DNA of 64,000 nt from Clostridia bacterium UC5.1-1C12 (GTDB taxonomy: Bacteria > Bacillota_I > Bacilli_A > Erysipelotrichales > Erysipelotrichaceae): NCBI GenBank assembly GCA_001305055.1, contig BBZX01000004.1:124001-188000 (forward strand), in the 5' to 3' direction. The notes below the pieces were generated by a model. That model made no database searches and was not told the origin of the DNA. It saw only the letters and a list, made by a program, of their open reading frames with translations. The position numbers were made by a program, and so were the translations under genes. Shown here piece after piece: positions 30,116-40,499 of the stretch (positions are counted from its first letter, which is position 1; every line of letters begins with the position of its first letter).

Positions 30116-30143
30116 AAAGAGATCCGCTTGGATCTCTTTATTA
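30116..30143. terminator. Bidirectional terminator
   Basis: AAAGAGATCC (30116-30125) and GGATCTCTTT (30130-30139), a perfect 10-bp stem with GCTT loop and A/T runs on both sides. Confidence 0.92.
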
Positions 30144-30640
30144 TAAGGAAGCAATTTGCTTAGCCGCCATTGATGCTGAAATATCACTGACATCAAGCTT
30201 AATCGAATTCAGTGTTTTGTAACCATCAAGCCGCTGTAAACTGCGCTGCATGATTTCTGGTTCGCGAATTCTTGATCAATATCCTTTTGAAGACGTTCCC
30301 GCAGACTTTCTTTGCAGCATATCAAAGAAATCACTTTTATCTCACAATTTGCGGTTTCTATTGCAGATATTAATTCATCAATGATTGACTGTTCATGCAA
30401 AACCCAACAAAAGATTATATTCTCATACACACTGCATTGAATAAAACTATTTAATAAGAATTTAATATTAGCCAGCACCATTTGTTTCGTTTCTTCATTA
30501 ACTTCAAAAGGATGCATATCCCAACACCAGTCACCGTCAAGAAATACACAATGATTTAATTGCTTCTTCAGCAGCTGACAAACAGTGGTCTTTCCAACTC
30601 CCATCGTACCGCCGATCATATAAAGCTTTTTCATCATCAA
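30141..30640 (-). CDS. P-loop kinase-like NTPase (frameshifted)
   Basis: About 167 residues. Walker A GGTMGVGKTTV near the N-terminus, then CVFLDGDWCWDMHPFEV, similar to gluconate/shikimate-type small-molecule kinases and AAA_33 proteins. One missing A near 30265 restores DIDQEIREPEIMQRSLQRLDGY to a stop at 30141; without it the product ends early at 30209. It overlaps the start of the two-component regulator by 4 bp on the same strand, so the two are translationally coupled. Substrate unknown. Confidence 0.7.
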
Positions 30641-32201
30641 TCAACTGCCTTGCTGCGGTATTTACTTGGTGAAATGCCGATAATCTTCTTAAATACCTTA
30701 TTAAAATACAGCTGATCCTCAAAACCCACTGCCTCAGCAACATCCTTAATTTTCATATTCGAATGCTCCATTAATTCTATGGCTCGCTGAATCTTCTGTT
30801 CATTAATATATTGAATCAGATTCTTGCCGGTTTCTGCTTTAAATATACGGCTCACATGAATTTCACTGATGCCTAGATGCTTTGCAATCATTTCCAAAGT
30901 AATCTTCTCATTGATATGCTGTTCCACAAATAAAATGATCTTATTCACATTTTTCTTATATTTACGGCTGGTTTTATCAAATATCCAATTCGCAATCGTA
31001 TTAAAAATCGTATCTAATTCATTACTGAGCTGTTTCAGTGTTTCACATTTACTGATAACTAAACGCATTGAATCAAAATCACAGGTACCGCTCTTATAAT
31101 GCTGTGCTTCCTTTTCTTCAATCAGCGTCAGAATCATCATAAACAGTGAAATGATTTGTTCCGGATCTGTATGCTGTATCTCAAAATTATGCAGCAGCTG
31201 ATCCTTGCAAGTCAGAATTTCATGAATATCCCTTACGCTGACCTTGGTTAAAAAATCAATTTGATTTTGAATCAGCTCCCGATTAACATCATTAAAATCA
31301 GGCACATGTTCCATAACACACACCGTACTGTCACCATGATAGAATTTCCAATTATGGTAATGCAATGTCTTAATGTACTGTGAATAGAAGGAAGAGACAC
31401 CGCTCACCGCATCTGAAATTGTTATACAAAACGTAAACCCGGTACCGCTCTCTAAATTCATCAGCAAGCTTTTCGCAATTTCAATATATGTTTCAAGCTG
31501 ATACGGCGGAACAAGAACGATGCCGGAGTGCTTCTTTGAGAACAAAATCTTCGCATTCGGTATATTCTTAAAAGCCTTTTCTAATTCATAACTGATATCA
31601 TTATGCAATACATCCTTATCCTGACCAAAAATCTTCGTATGAAACAGATTGTACACATGATCAAGTCTGAACAAAAACATCCGATATGTACTGTTTAAGA
31701 TTGGCAGCTTATCAATATCAATAGCCTTTAACACACGCTTCTCATCAATTTTCTGCTTATCACGAATCAACCCCATCAGCTTCTGCAAATCCGATTCAAT
31801 AGAGATATCAGAATAAGCAATTAAATAATCAGCTTCATTTAGTTCATTCAATAAATCAATAAAATTCGCAAAACGCAGCTTACTTTTCACAAAATAATCA
31901 TAGGCTCCCAGCTTCATTGCCATACGCACAGTTTCATAATCAGATTTTTCAGAGATCACGACAAAACGGCTGCTTGGATACATTTTCTTAATTCGGCTTA
32001 AAAAGGAAAGCCCATTGCCTTCTCTTAAATCAATATCGGTTATCACTAAATCATACAAATATTCTCCATAAGATGAGATTGCATTTTTTCATTATCAACA
32101 GTTGCCAGAATTTCATAGCCATATTCATCCCAATTGATCATATTCTTATACAGATTCAGAATATCCTTATCTTTATCTACAATAAGTACGGTTTTTTTCA
32201 T
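30637..32201 (-). CDS. YesN-type response regulator: receiver plus AraC domain (frameshifted)
   Basis: About 521 residues. A missing A in the A run 32084-32089 (T on plus strand) hides the first 48 residues: MKKTVLIVDKDKDILNLY gives the acidic pocket and YDLVITDIDLREGNG the phospho-Asp. A long middle region links to a C-terminal AraC pair (ITLEMIAKHLGISEIHVSRIF, IKDVAEAVGFEDQLYFNKVF). RBS GAGGAAGTG precedes ATG 32201. YesN-type regulators control carbohydrate genes with a YesM-type histidine kinase; none is encoded in this window, so this is an orphan. Its position between the sulfatase genes and the anSME suggests it controls the sulfated-glycan genes. Confidence 0.88.
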
Positions 32202-32299
32202 GCTGACACTTCCTCATTTTATTCATTATAACATATTTTCTTAATTGAAACGCTCTCATAAGTTAGCTATAATGATATTATGATGTTAGGAGATATACT

Positions 32300-33393
32300 A
32301 TGCAAAGTGCTTCTTTTTTAATTAAACCCGCATCTTCAAGCTGTAACCTGCGATGCAGTTATTGCTTTTATTTTGATGTAAGTAATAACCGTGAACAGGA
32401 TAATTACGGTATCATGGATGAAACAACGATGAATGCGATGATTGAGCGGATTTTTGCGGATATGGATGAAAATGGCAAAGTCACCTTTGGATTTCAGGGC
32501 GGCGAACCGACGGTTGCCGGTCTTGATTACTTTAAACGATTTATCGCTAAGGTAAATGAAGTAAAGGGAAGCTGTACCGTCAGCTATGCCTTACAGACTA
32601 ATGGAACACTGCTGGATGATGAATGGTGTGAATTTTTCATGAGAATAAATTTTTATTAGGTGTATCCTTAGATGGTTATGAAACGAATATGAATAAATTC
32701 CGCTATGATGCTCAGAAGAAAGGTGTCTATTATCGTGTATTAAATGGTATTAAGCTGCTGCGCAGGCATCAGGTTGATTTTAATATCTTATGTGTAATTA
32801 CTAAATCACTTGCCGAACATCCAAAAGCTCTTTTTAATTATTTTAAAGAGAATAAGTTTGATTATGTTCAGTTGATTCCCTGTCTGCCTTCATTGAATAA
32901 TGATGAAGAAATGAACCGTGAAGCATTGACCCCTGAATTATATGCCTCTTTCTTTGGCCAGTTTTATGACTGCTGGCTGAAGCATTTAAGAGACGGCCAT
33001 TATTTAAGTGTAAATCTGTTTGATAATCTGATCGGTATGATTAATGGTCATGCCCCCTATCAGTGCGGTTTGCTGGGTAACTGTTCACCGCAAAGTGTGG
33101 TGGAAGCCGACGGCAGTGTGTATCCTTGCGATTTCTTTGTTACGGAAGATAGGAAATTAGGTAATTTTAAAGAGATGGGCTTGGTTGATTTAATCAAGAG
33201 TGAGCCTTCACAAGCATTCCTGAAAGTGCGCGCTGAAGAAAAAGCTGTCTGTCAGTCCTGTCAGTTCAGAAATATATGTCATGGCGGCTGTAAGCGTCAA
33301 AATGTTTGTTTCTTAAGCGATAACTACTGCGGTTATCAGCATTTCCTCGGTTATGCGATGCAGACATTGCCGCAGATAGCTAAAATGTTTTAA
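32300..33393 (+). CDS. Anaerobic sulfatase-maturating enzyme (radical SAM/SPASM), frameshifted
   Basis: About 365 residues. Radical SAM cluster motif SSCNLRCSYCFYF (CxxxCxxC), GGEP in TFGFQGGEPTVAG, and a C-terminal SPASM region CGLLGNCSPQSVVEADGSVY plus CQSCQFRNICHGGCKRQ with auxiliary cluster cysteines. This is the anSME pattern: it oxidises the active-site Cys of a type I sulfatase to formylglycine without oxygen. One more T in T5 32633-32637 gives CEFFHENKFLLGVSLDGYE and joins the halves. ATG 32300 follows AGGAGATATACT. The two sulfatases in this window both carry the CxPxR site it modifies, so it most likely serves them. Confidence 0.93.
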
Positions 33394-33400
33394 CAATTTT

Positions 33401-33424
33401 AAAGGGACGTACGTCCCTTTATTT
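33401..33424. terminator. Bidirectional terminator
   Basis: AAAGGGACGTACGTCCCTTT (33401-33420) is a perfect 20-bp palindrome that ends the anSME transcript and overlaps the end of yigZ. Confidence 0.88.
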
Positions 33425-34036
33425 CATTATCGCCTGTTCGACAATTTCTTCACCGAGGAAGATAATTTCTGCATTGCCGCTGGCAATTTCCTGTATCGCG
33501 TCATTCAAATCATTACTTCGTGAACGATAGATATAGGTAACCTTTTCATCGTATTCCTTATTTAATATCTCTGTTTCATGATGAGCAAGAAAATAATCCA
33601 GCTTGCCGATCAAATCATAGCTGAAAGCTAATGAATATTTATAAGTTAAAATTTTATCGGTTAACGGTGCCAGCTTAATGGCTTCTGACACGCTTTTAGA
33701 ATAGGCGCGAATTAAACCGCCAGCTCCCAGCTTGATGCCGCCGAAATAACGCACGACAACAGCTACCACATCATTCATCTTATTCATCCGCAGGCTTTCC
33801 AGCATTGGCACACCGGCTGTACCGCTTGGTTCACCATCATCATTGCTGCGCTGTAATTCACTATGCTCCCCGATTAAAAAAGCAGAACAGTGATGAGTTG
33901 CATTGGGATGGAGTTTCTTTATTTTCAGAATATACGCTTTTGCTTCTTCTTCATTAAAAGCCCGATTCAAATAACAGATAAATCGGCTTTTTTCAATTTC
34001 AAATTCATTAATAAATTCTTCTTTTAAACGAGGCAT
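33419..34036 (-). CDS. yigZ: YigZ/IMPACT-family protein
   Basis: 205 residues from ATG 34036. This start is chosen because a TATAAT box and GCGGTGATT lie just upstream; a longer frame to 34081 would include that promoter. N-terminal UPF0029 (IMPACT) domain with FEIEKSRFICYLNRAFNEEEA and the core NDDGEPSGTAGVPMLE, then VVRYFGGIKLGAGGLIRAYS, and a C-terminal DUF1949 domain. Universal bacterial protein with a translation- or stress-related role that is not well defined. A single gene unit. Confidence 0.92.
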   Translation of the reverse strand: MPRLKEEFINEFEIEKSRFICYLNRAFNEEEAKAYILKIKKLHPNATHHCSAFLIGEHSELQRSNDDGEPSGTAGVPMLESLRMNKMNDVVAVVVRYFGGIKLGAGGLIRAYSKSVSEAIKLAPLTDKILTYKYSLAFSYDLIGKLDYFLAHHETEILNKEYDEKVTYIYRSRSNDLNDAIQEIASGNAEIIFLGEEIVEQAIMK

Positions 34037-34113
34037 ATCAATCACCGCTTCAATTATAGGGGAAATCGGCAGAAGTTGCAAATTGAGTATAATTAAAATA
34101 GGGATGTGATGGT

Positions 34114-34640
34114 ATGAAGCGGTAGAAAATAAGTGAATTCGCCCGTGAGAGGGGTATCAGTCAGGATATGATCAAACATTATGGAAAATATGGCATCATT
34201 AAGTCTGAGGCTGATGATCAGACTGATTATCGCTATTTTAATATCAATCAAGGTGAAAAATTATTGAAAGCAAGAAATATAGAATTCTTGGCTTTACGAT
34301 TAAAGAATCAGCCGATTTAATTTTTGATAAGGCTTTTGCCGGAATTCTCAGGCACTGAAGGTAAAACGGAATGAGATGGAAATCGAAATAGAGCGGATGC
34401 AGGCATATTTAAGCCAGATCAATCAGCTTCTGAAAAGAGGTGAACGTTTTAATCAACTATCTGACAGCTGGGAAATTGTTCATTTAGAACTTTTACTTTC
34501 TGAAACAGACCGATAATTATAAATTCAGTCAGGATGAAGCCGTTAAAGACAATCAGCGTTATATTGAAGGCGGCCATCAGATTGATACAGATCAGCACGG
34601 TGCTGACAGCATTATGCCAAAAGATTGTACGGTGAAATGA
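34114..34640 (+). pseudogene. MerR-family regulator, disrupted
   Basis: Translated fragments read KISEFARERGISQDMIKHYG (MerR HTH start), then TDYRYFNINQGEKLLKARNI, EFLGFTIKESADLIFD and a helical EIEIERMQAYLSQINQLLKR, all MerR-like. The HTH frame has an in-frame TAG three codons after ATG 34114 and no other normal start. Indels near 34295, 34350 and 34515 break the rest. Unlike the other broken genes here, the early TAG cannot be explained by a homopolymer error; an ATA at 34132 may stand where an ATG used to be. I read it as a dying gene, with the caution that all indels could still be sequence errors. Confidence 0.6.
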
Positions 34641-34680
34641 CTGCCGCTAAATCTAATTAAATTTATATTACCTACAACTT

Positions 34681-34725
34681 GGTCCTTTCAATGAGTGTGT
34701 AAAATACTATTGAATAGGACCTTTT
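34681..34725 (+). terminator. Terminator before degV genes
   Basis: GGTCC...TTCAA pairs with TTGAA...GGACC (34681-34721), followed by TTTT. Confidence 0.7.
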
Positions 34726-34852
34726 ACATATCTTATAAATGAATCATCGGTCTTATTTGTCATTTACTCTTGAATTGATTTGTGAGAACATCAAAAATAG
34801 GGTATAATATTCTGCATAGGTAACTGTCCTCTGACAGGAAAGGATGGATGAA

Positions 34853-35703
34853 ATGAAGTTGCATTCGTAACCGATACAAGCTGTGGTGTTTCACCCGCTG
34901 AAATGAAGAAGAAAGATATAATTTGCATTCCTTTGCAGATTGTATTTGTAGATCAGGATAAAACACTGCTGGATTTTGTTGATACCAGCAATGCTGAAAT
35001 TTATAAGCTGATTCGTGAAGAACAGCGCATGACAACTTCAATCCCGCCATTGGGACTGATTGAGAAAATATTTGATGATATAAAGAAACAGGGCTATGAT
35101 ACTGTGTTTTGTATACCGATTAATGCCGGTTTATCAAGTGCCTATAACGCATATCGTCTAGCGGCTGAAAATATTGGATTGAAATTCATTCATGTAGATA
35201 TTTATACAACAGCCTGTATGCAGAAATATTGTATTGAATTGGCGCATAAGATGTATAATGAAGGTGTGGCAATGGATGATATCATCGCAAAGATCCAAGA
35301 TATCGGTGATACTGGACTAACGCTTGTTATGCCCGGTGATCTTGACCACTTAAAGCGCGGCGGCCGCTTGACACCGCTGGCTGCGACCTTGGCTGGATTG
35401 CTGAAAATTAAACCAATTCTGAAAATTGATAAAAGCTGCCTTGGTAAGATTGATGTTTTCGATAAGGTCCGCACTTACAACAAAGCGGTTGACCGCATGG
35501 TTCAGGAGCTGATTAATCGTAAAGTTGATGACAATTATATGATTTATGTCGCAAACAGCGATTCACCGGAACAAGCTGAATATGTGCGTGACCGTTTGCA
35601 GGAACAATTTCCGAATCATGAGATTGAAATCTGTGATCTGGTTTCCGTTATTTCCGTTCACACTGGCTGTGAATGTGTAGGTATTCAGGCATTTAAGAAG
35701 TAA
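34853..35703 (+). CDS. DegV-family fatty-acid-binding protein, copy 1 (frameshifted start)
   Basis: About 283 residues. One more A after ATG 34853 gives MKVAFVTDTSCGVS, parallel to copy 2. DegV/FakB proteins bind a fatty acid for phosphorylation by FakA. TTSIPPLGLIEKIFDD stands in the fatty-acid site, where the family usually has TSQPS. LDHLKRGGRLTPLAATLAGLLKIKPIL is the signature block, and the C-terminus has HTGCECVGIQAF, replacing the usual HTGPGxxG. It lies 20 bp before a second copy on the same strand. Confidence 0.85.
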
Positions 35704-35723
35704 AACTTACGGGGGGTAAGAAC

Positions 35724-36581
35724 ATGAAAGTTGCATTTGTAACTGACAGCGGCTGTGAACACAACCAACAAGAAATGAAAGCTTTGGGAATTTACAGTTT
35801 ACCGCTGCAGATCAGCAATGGAAGTGAAACGATATTGGAATTGGAAGATGCCAGTATTGAAGAGGTTTACAAAAGAGTACAAGCAGGTGAGTTAATGAAG
35901 ACTTCCCTGCCGCCGTTAGGTTTGATTGAGGAATTGTTTGCTGATCTGAAAAAGAATGAATATGATACTGTATTTGCGGTGCCAATCTGCAATGGTTTAT
36001 CAGGTACGATTAATGCCATGCGGCTGGCTGCTGCGGAAAATGGACTGACTTTTATCTGTATGGATACCTATGTTACCGCAGAAGTACAGTTTTACTGCAT
36101 CACATTAGCAAAGAAACTTTATGAAGAAGGAAAAAGTCTTGATGAGATTCAGACGATTCTCCATGCTGTTATTGACAGTGCCAGCACGCTGCTGATTCCA
36201 GTGGATCTGAATCACCTGAAAAGAGGCGGCAGGCTGACGCCGTTGGCGGCAACTTTAGCTGGATTGCTGAAAATAAAGCCTATCTTAAAGATTGACAAGT
36301 CAACTCAGGGACGCATTGATGTGTCTGAAAAGGTTCGTACTTTGTCTAAAGCTATGGATAAAGCTATTGATTTAATGATTGAGAATGGATTAAACAGCGA
36401 CTATGAATTAGTTGTTGCTTATGTGTTAGAAACTGCTGATTGTGAAGATATGATTCAGCGGATTCAAGACCGTGTATCCGGACTTAAACCGCGGCTGATT
36501 GAGTTAATCAGTGTTGTCGGCTGTCATACTGGTATCGGCTGTATCGCAATCCAATATTTTAAACCTTATAAAGAACAATAA
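35724..36581 (+). CDS. DegV-family fatty-acid-binding protein, copy 2
   Basis: 285 residues, unbroken, starting MKVAFVTDSGCEHNQQEMK with RBS GGGGGG. Shares with copy 1 the block HLKRGGRLTPLAATLAGLLK and the unusual KTSLPPLGLIEELFAD in place of TSQPS, with C-terminus HTGIGCIAIQYF. Two linked DegV genes with the same odd fatty-acid-site variant suggest a recent duplication and a ligand that may differ from plain fatty acids. The FakA kinase is not in this window. Confidence 0.9.
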   Translation: MKVAFVTDSGCEHNQQEMKALGIYSLPLQISNGSETILELEDASIEEVYKRVQAGELMKTSLPPLGLIEELFADLKKNEYDTVFAVPICNGLSGTINAMRLAAAENGLTFICMDTYVTAEVQFYCITLAKKLYEEGKSLDEIQTILHAVIDSASTLLIPVDLNHLKRGGRLTPLAATLAGLLKIKPILKIDKSTQGRIDVSEKVRTLSKAMDKAIDLMIENGLNSDYELVVAYVLETADCEDMIQRIQDRVSGLKPRLIELISVVGCHTGIGCIAIQYFKPYKEQ

Positions 36582-36617
36582 ACTTCGCAGAGAATCAGCT
36601 GCGATTATAACCTAAAA

Positions 36618-36656
36618 ATACCCTTCACAAATTTTAATGTTGAAGGGTATTTTTTA
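36618..36656 (+). terminator. Terminator of the degV pair
   Basis: ATACCCTTCA (36618-36627) pairs with TGAAGGGTAT (36641-36650), followed by TTTTTTAT. Confidence 0.88.
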
Positions 36657-37089
36657 TACAGGGTTAACAACGCTTATTGGCGCTTGTGTAACCTATAGGG
36701 CGTTTGATATAACTATCATTACATATCTTTTAGTGATCAATCAAAATAAATCTGCTGAATAACAGGATCAGCATGCTTTGTGTTACTTACCCTATCATTG
36801 AGTAGCTATCATTTTCGGTTGTTTTAGATATAACCGATCTATTTAATTTAAACAAACGATTTTCTAACATGTCTGCCCTAAGTTATACCCATGCATCAAC
36901 AAATTCATCTATACTGATTGAAAGAAATTATCTTTAAGATACCAATAAATAATAAAAGAGCTAAACTGAATGCTTTTCTTTTTAAGAGATATGGTACCTA
37001 AATACTTGAAAATACAACATCCTTTCTACTTAAAAAAACAAGATGTTACAGCCCTGTGCTATATCATCCTGCATATTTATTTTCTAATT
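36657..37089. other. 433-base AT-rich region with no gene
   Basis: No frame of more than about 40 codons with an RBS is present. A bulged inverted repeat, GGTTAACAACGC against GCGCTTGTGTAACC (36662-36693), and the short hairpin GCTGA/TCAGC (36751-36769) are visible. Neither matches a known RNA. The region sits between converging transcripts, so promoters would be unexpected. Confidence 0.5.
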
Positions 37090-37230
37090 TTACACTTTTT
37101 TATTACATGCCGCGCAAGCATGATTACAACTGCTGTCATGACAGCATGAAGGCTTTTTTCGATAGGCTCTTACCGCGGCAATGACGGCAGCTGCAATCAG
37201 CAGAATCACAATAATATCAATCAGCTTCAT
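37090..37230 (-). CDS. FeoB-associated Cys-rich membrane protein
   Basis: 46 residues from ATG 37230, which overlaps the FeoB stop by 4 bp. [20 protein letters not shown] is one membrane helix, then basic residues and CCHDSSCNHACAACNKK, seven cysteines in all after the helix. This matches the small FeoB-associated Cys-rich family, thought to help ferrous iron uptake. A longer frame starting at 37365 is only the C-terminus of FeoB read through. Last gene of the feoA-feoB operon. Confidence 0.88.
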   Translation of the reverse strand: MKLIDIIVILLIAAAVIAAVRAYRKKPSCCHDSSCNHACAACNKKV

Positions 37231-39234
37231 ATCATACTCACCAATTTCACAAGGTGATAGACAATAAAAAGCGAAAATCCAAGCTACACCACATTGTGCA
37301 AGTACCATGAACAACGCACTTTTCGCACTGCCCATTTCACGCTTGCAAGCCGCAACAGCCGCCACACAGGTGTATATAACAACGTAAAAATCAGAAAAGA
37401 AGCTGCACTTGCGGTTGTAAATAAGGAACCTAACACAGCCGGTAAAGCCGTTGAGGTTGTATTCATCAGTACGGTTAAGGTCGATACTACCGCTTCCTTG
37501 GCGGTAAAACCTGTAATCAATGCCGTAGCTGCCCGCCAGTCACCAAAGCCGAGCGGAGCGAATATTGGAGCAATCATTCTGCCGACATTCGCAAGCATGC
37601 TTAATGAGCTGTCATCGACTACATTCAGTCGTGTATCAAAACTCTGTAAGAACCAGATAATAATTGATGCTAAAAAGATAATGGTAAATGCCTTGGTCAA
37701 GAAATCCTTAGCCTTATCCCACATCAACAACAGTACACTTTTAGCGCTTGGCAGCCGATAGTTAGGCAGTTCCATTACGAATGGCACCGGTTCTCCCTGA
37801 AACATAGAATTTTTTAAAAGAAAAGCACAAAGGATACCAACCAAAATTCCTGTTCCATAAAGCAAAATCATTACCCATGCCGCATTATTAGGAAAAAAGG
37901 CAGCCGTAAACATCGCATATATCGGCAGTTTCGCACTGCAGCTCATAAAGGGAGTCAAGAGAATGGTCATCCGCCGGTCTCTTTCACTCGACAAGGTTCT
38001 AGTGGACATGATTGCCGGTACTGAACAGCCAAAGCCAATCAGCATCGGCACAAAGCTTCTGCCTGACAGACCTAAATGACGCAGCGGTTTATCCATAACA
38101 AACGCAACGCGTGCCATATAACCGCTATCCTCAAGAATTGATAAGAAGAAGAATAAAATAACAATGACCGGCATAAAAGAAAGCACACTGCTTACACCGG
38201 CGAAAATTCCGTCAATGACTAAAGAATGCACGACCGGATTCAGACCATAATTCAGGAGAAAATCAGAAACAAAAATCGTCAATGCATCAAGAGCACCGCT
38301 GAATAAATCACTTAAGGTCGTGCCAATCACACCAAAAGTCATCCAGAATACGAAAATCATAATCAACACAAAAGCAGGCAAAGCAAAATATTTTGATGTC
38401 AGAACATTATCGATAGCGACACTTCTCAAATATTCTTTACTTTCATGACACTTAATAACTGTATCAGCACATAGTTTTCAATAAAACAGTATCGCATATC
38501 CGCCATTGCCGCTTCCCGGTCTGTATGCAGTTCACTTTCCATTTCTTTAACACTGTGTTCAATCAATTCAATCTCATTCTGACTGAGCGCCAGCGACTCC
38601 TGCATTGGCATATCCCCCTCAACAAGCTTCGTTGCCGCAAATCTGACCGGGACACCGATACGCTCTGCATGATCCTCAATCACATGACATACTGCATGAA
38701 TACAGCGGTGCATCGCACCGGTGCAGAAATCGACCCGAGCCGGCAGAATCTTTTGTTTTGCTACTTTGAAGGCGACCTCAATCAATTCATCGATACCTTC
38801 ATTTTTACTAGCAGAGATAGGCACGCAAGGTACACCTAGTTTTTCTGCGAAAGCCTTTATTTTAATCGTACCGCCATTGGCACTTACTTCATCCATCATA
38901 TTCAAAGCCAACACCATCGGGATACGCAGTTCCATCAGCTGCAGACTTAAGTAAAGATTACGTTCAATATTTGTCGCATCCAATATATTAATAATTGCGT
39001 CAGGATGCTGGTCAAGCAGGAAATCACGAGTTACGATTTCTTCAGAAGTATAGGGTGATAATGAATAAATACCGGGTAAATCTACCACTGTACTTTCCTT
39101 GTGGTTACGAATCAAACCATCCTTGCGGTCAACCGTAACACCAGGAAATTTCCAACATGCTGATTAGAACCTGTCAGCTGATTGAAAAGTGTTGTCTTAC
39201 CGCAGTTCTGATTACCGGCGAGTGCAAAAATCAT
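37227..39234 (-). CDS. feoB: Ferrous iron transporter FeoB (several frameshifts)
   Basis: About 669 residues. N-terminal G domain: G1 [14 protein letters not shown], then [19 protein letters not shown] (G3), and ALNMMDE (G4). C-terminal membrane part: Gate motifs [11 protein letters not shown] and [10 protein letters not shown]. The C-terminus reads [16 protein letters not shown] and ends [14 protein letters not shown]. Breaks near 39144 (C), 38445, 37365 (C) and 37267 (one T too many) are each repaired by one base. Start ATG 39234 lies inside feoA. The protein moves Fe(II) into the cytosol, powered or gated by GTP. The number of breaks is high, but every repair restores family sequence, so I do not call it dead. 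Confidence 0.92.
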
Positions 39235-39460
39235 CGCTGTCACCTACAACTTCTATTTTCTTCGCATCATCAATACGAATCGTTAAATTATATCCACGCA
39301 GCCGTATTTCAATTGGATCACCCATCGGTGCTATCTTATGCAGCTGCACAGCCGTTCCCGGTGTGATACCCATATCAAGCAAATGTCTGCGCAAAGCGCC
39401 TTCACCATTGACAGCACCTACAATCGCGCTGCTGCCAACCTCTATCTCATTTAAAGTCAT
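39212..39460 (-). CDS. feoA: FeoA, ferrous iron transport accessory protein
   Basis: 82 residues with the SH3-like FeoA fold: [20 protein letters not shown] and [15 protein letters not shown]. It helps FeoB. Starts MTLNEIEVG at 39460 with RBS GAGGTG and overlaps the start of feoB by 23 bp. First gene of the operon, with promoter and palindrome immediately upstream. Confidence 0.93.
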   Translation of the reverse strand: MTLNEIEVGSSAIVGAVNGEGALRRHLLDMGITPGTAVQLHKIAPMGDPIEIRLRGYNLTIRIDDAKKIEVVGDSDDFCTRR

Positions 39461-39491
39461 GACTACACCTCTTTTGAATGTTATCTTTATC

Positions 39492-39530
39492 TAACATGAT
39501 AATGTTATCGCAGAGTCACCACCATGTCAA
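39492..39530 (-). promoter_or_regulatory. feo promoter with overlapping palindrome, likely metal-regulated
   Basis: Minus strand: TTGACA (39530-39525) and TAACAT (39507-39502) with a 17-bp spacer. The palindrome TAACATGATAATGTTA (39492-39507) covers the -10 box, with 6-bp arms around GATA. Fur- or DtxR-type control of Fe uptake would place a repressor exactly there. The sequence is not a textbook Fur box. Confidence 0.75.
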
Positions 39531-39610
39531 TAGTAAGCAAAGAATAAACCAATAAAAGCACTTTCATTGTCATCAATGGCCAAGAAATTCGTTTTTTAAC
39601 TGATTTATAT

Positions 39611-39638
39611 AAAAAGCCGTATCCGTCGGATACAGCCT
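39611..39638 (-). terminator. Terminator of the aro operon
   Basis: On the minus strand GGCTGTATCC and GGATACGGCT pair (10 bp with wobbles), followed by T5. It lies 11 bp beyond the tyrA stop. Confidence 0.88.
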
Positions 39639-39648
39639 TACGTTAAAT

Positions 39649-40499
39649 CTATTTATCAAAAAACTTACGGCGCTCTGTCGATTGAATAAATTTCTGTTTC
39701 ATGCCATCGACATCCTCAGCCATCAGCTTTTGTTTAAAATCATTAATCTCATCTACAAAAGCCGTAATCTCATTGACCAATACATCTTTATTCATCAAAA
39801 ACAACTCAGTCCATAGATTTTCATTAATCTTAGCGATTCGGGTTAAATCACGGAAACTGTCACCGGTATATTCCTTTAAATGCGAGTTGTCATTTGCATT
39901 CATTAATGAAACAGCGATGACATGTGTCAGCTGTGATAAGTAGCCTATCATTTCATCATGTTTTTCCGGTGTAAGAATACAGATATTATTGAAGCGCAAT
40001 TCAATACCAAATTCATAAAGAAAATCGATAGCTGCCTGTGTGTTCTTTGATGTAGGCGTTATGATGAGATTTGCCGGTAAAAAGATAGAAGGGTCAGCAA
40101 ATTGAACACCGCTGACTTCCCTGCCGGCCATTGGATGACTGCCGATAAACTCACAGTCTTCACGCAGCAATTCCTGAATCTTATAGATAATACTGCACTT
40201 TACACCTGTCACATCCGTGATTAAAGCGTTCTTTTTGAAGTATTGCTGATTCTCACTGATCCAGCCAACGATGGTTTTGGGATATAAACCAGATATAATC
40301 ACATCAGCCCGGCTGATTAAATTCGGATCTGCAATTGCCGCTCCCTCATCAATAATGCCCTTTTCTAACGCATAGTCGATGGAAGCTTCGTTAATATCGA
40401 TGGCCGAAACGATATGGCCTCTTTTTTAAGACCCATCGCATAACTGCCGCCTAATAAACCAAGTCCGATAATCAGAAATCTTTTCTTTTTATCAATCAT
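39649..40499 (-). CDS. tyrA: Prephenate dehydrogenase (frameshifted)
   Basis: About 283 residues from ATG 40499. The NAD loop is LIIGLGLLGGSYAMGL in the first frame; one more A in the A run at 40422-40427 (T on plus) continues KKRGHIVSAIDINEASID into the second frame, IISGLYPKTIV, DVTGVKCSI and IGSHPMAGREVSG. The last, with catalytic His and Arg, is typical of TyrA. Converts prephenate to 4-hydroxyphenylpyruvate on the way to tyrosine. Overlaps aroA by 8 bp, last gene of the aro operon. No chorismate mutase domain is attached. Confidence 0.92.

Noticed and set aside
36657..37089. Riboswitch or small RNA in the 433-base gap
   Set aside because: Bulged repeats exist but match no known motif, and convergent genes leave no target; kept only as an uncharacterised gap.
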